Assembly: GCA_051005015.1 (NCBI GenBank)
Contig: JBPCJT010000315.1
Span: 1-8,435 of the forward strand
Origin: JACMME01 sp051005015
Lineage (GTDB): Bacteria > Gemmatimonadota > Gemmatimonadetes > Gemmatimonadales > Gemmatimonadaceae
Direction of reading: 5' to 3'
Length of the DNA: 8,435 nt
Numbering within the stretch: position 1 is the stretch's first letter; each line of letters opens with the position of its first letter. Shown one piece after another: positions 7,785 through 8,435 of the stretch. A program made the position numbers and the translations under genes. Under the pieces are notes generated by a model. The model ran no database searches, was not told where the DNA came from, and saw only the letters and a list, made by a program, of their open reading frames with translations.

Positions 7785-8435
7785 TTACAGGAGAGCGTCG
7801 AGCGGCTCGCGCGTGCGGGAAATCAACACCCGCGCTGCATCCAATGTCGGCGCCTCAGCAATTACTCGTACTATCGGTTCGGTTCCGGACGGTCGAACGT
7901 GTACCCACCGATCACTCCAGGAAAGCCGAAGTCCGTCCTGCGTATCTGCCTCCGCTTCTGGAAAACTCGATTTTAACGCCGCGTAAACACTATCCAGCGA
8001 CCCCTCTGGCCGGTCGAGCTTCTCCTTCACAATGCTATATCGCGGATAACGTGCAATTACCGCCGAGAGCGAAGCATCAGCATCGAGTAACATCTGTAGT
8101 ATCAACGCCACACCTACAGGCGCATCCCGTCCAAAGTGAAGCTCAGCCAAGATCACCCCGCCGTTCCCTTCACCGCCAATCGCGGCACCTTCGGCACGCA
8201 TTCGCGTGGCTACGTTCACCTCACCCACAGGTGCTCTAATCACCTGCGCGCCAACCTCAGCCGCCACGTCATCTAATATCCGGCTTGTAGACAGGTTGGT
8301 TACCACCGGACCACCATGGCGCTTTAACACCGCGCCCGCCGCGAGAGCTAGCGTGTAGTCTTCCCCGATCGCCCGTCCAACCTCAGAAACGAGAGCTAAC
8401 CGGTCCACATCGGGATCAGTCGCGAAGCCAATTTC
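7785..8435 (-). CDS. glmM: Phosphoglucosamine mutase (GlmM-like phosphohexomutase), C-terminal part
   Basis: The open frame reaches the right edge, giving 216 C-terminal residues; the catalytic phosphoserine domain lies outside. The visible part starts EIGFATDPDVDRLALV, which contains the Mg-binding DxDxDR loop of alpha-D-phosphohexomutases (here DPDVDR). It continues with the sugar-binding loop IGGEGNGGVILAELHFGRD (about 86-104) and the phosphate-binding loop VRPSGTEPIVRV (about 180-191). The DPDVDR and GGEGNGGVI-x-x-x-H-x-GRD forms are those I recall from Bacteroidetes and archaeal GlmM/PMM proteins rather than the DGDxDR form of E. coli GlmM. Its position 33 bases before glmS on the same strand fits glucosamine-6-phosphate to glucosamine-1-phosphate conversion. 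A phosphomannomutase or phosphoglucomutase activity cannot be excluded from sequence alone. Confidence 0.88.
   Translation of the reverse strand, partial: EIGFATDPDVDRLALVSEVGRAIGEDYTLALAAGAVLKRHGGPVVTNLSTSRILDDVAAEVGAQVIRAPVGEVNVATRMRAEGAAIGGEGNGGVILAELHFGRDAPVGVALILQMLLDADASLSAVIARYPRYSIVKEKLDRPEGSLDSVYAALKSSFPEAEADTQDGLRLSWSDRWVHVRPSGTEPIVRVIAEAPTLDAARVLISRTREPLDALL

Overview
The window looks like chromosomal DNA of a GC-rich, Gram-negative-type bacterium. It is densely packed and almost entirely coding on the minus strand. Three family-9 (heptosyltransferase-like) glycosyltransferases, a DUF4254-type protein and a Bacteroidetes/archaeal-style phosphohexomutase make Gemmatimonadota or a nearby phylum my best guess. 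That placement rests on recalled gene neighbourhoods and protein style, not on a search.

Reading the minus strand from the right edge: the C-terminal part of a GlmM-like phosphoglucosamine mutase (8435-7785) is followed 33 bases later by complete glmS (7751-5925). These are two consecutive-pathway enzymes leading to UDP-GlcNAc, the precursor of peptidoglycan and lipid A. A strong inverted repeat with a T-run (about 5852-5895) then ends this unit. Next come dtd (D-aminoacyl-tRNA deacylase), maf (nucleotide pyrophosphatase), an unlisted 48-codon ORF (4652-4506) joined to both neighbours by 4-base GTGA overlaps, and a GT9 glycosyltransferase (4509-3403).

A second GT9 gene (2283-3263) lies alone on the plus strand. 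It is convergent with the previous unit and divergent from the next one. From the divergent spacer (2145-2282) a second minus-strand operon starts: a third GT9 (2144-1113), two short overlapping ORFs (1111-890 and 897-607) that match the N- and C-terminal halves of a DUF4254 protein, and the N-terminal 203 residues of a GT4-type glycosyltransferase that runs off the left edge. Spacings of 1 base, an 8-base overlap and a 4-base overlap indicate tight translational coupling.

Taken together this is a cell-envelope sugar locus: amino-sugar supply (GlmM, GlmS) next to at least four glycosyltransferases that probably build an LPS core or another surface glycan, with two housekeeping quality-control enzymes (Dtd, Maf) in between. 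No mobile element, CRISPR array, tRNA or rRNA was seen. The least ordinary features are the split DUF4254 gene and the small GTGA-bracketed ORF.
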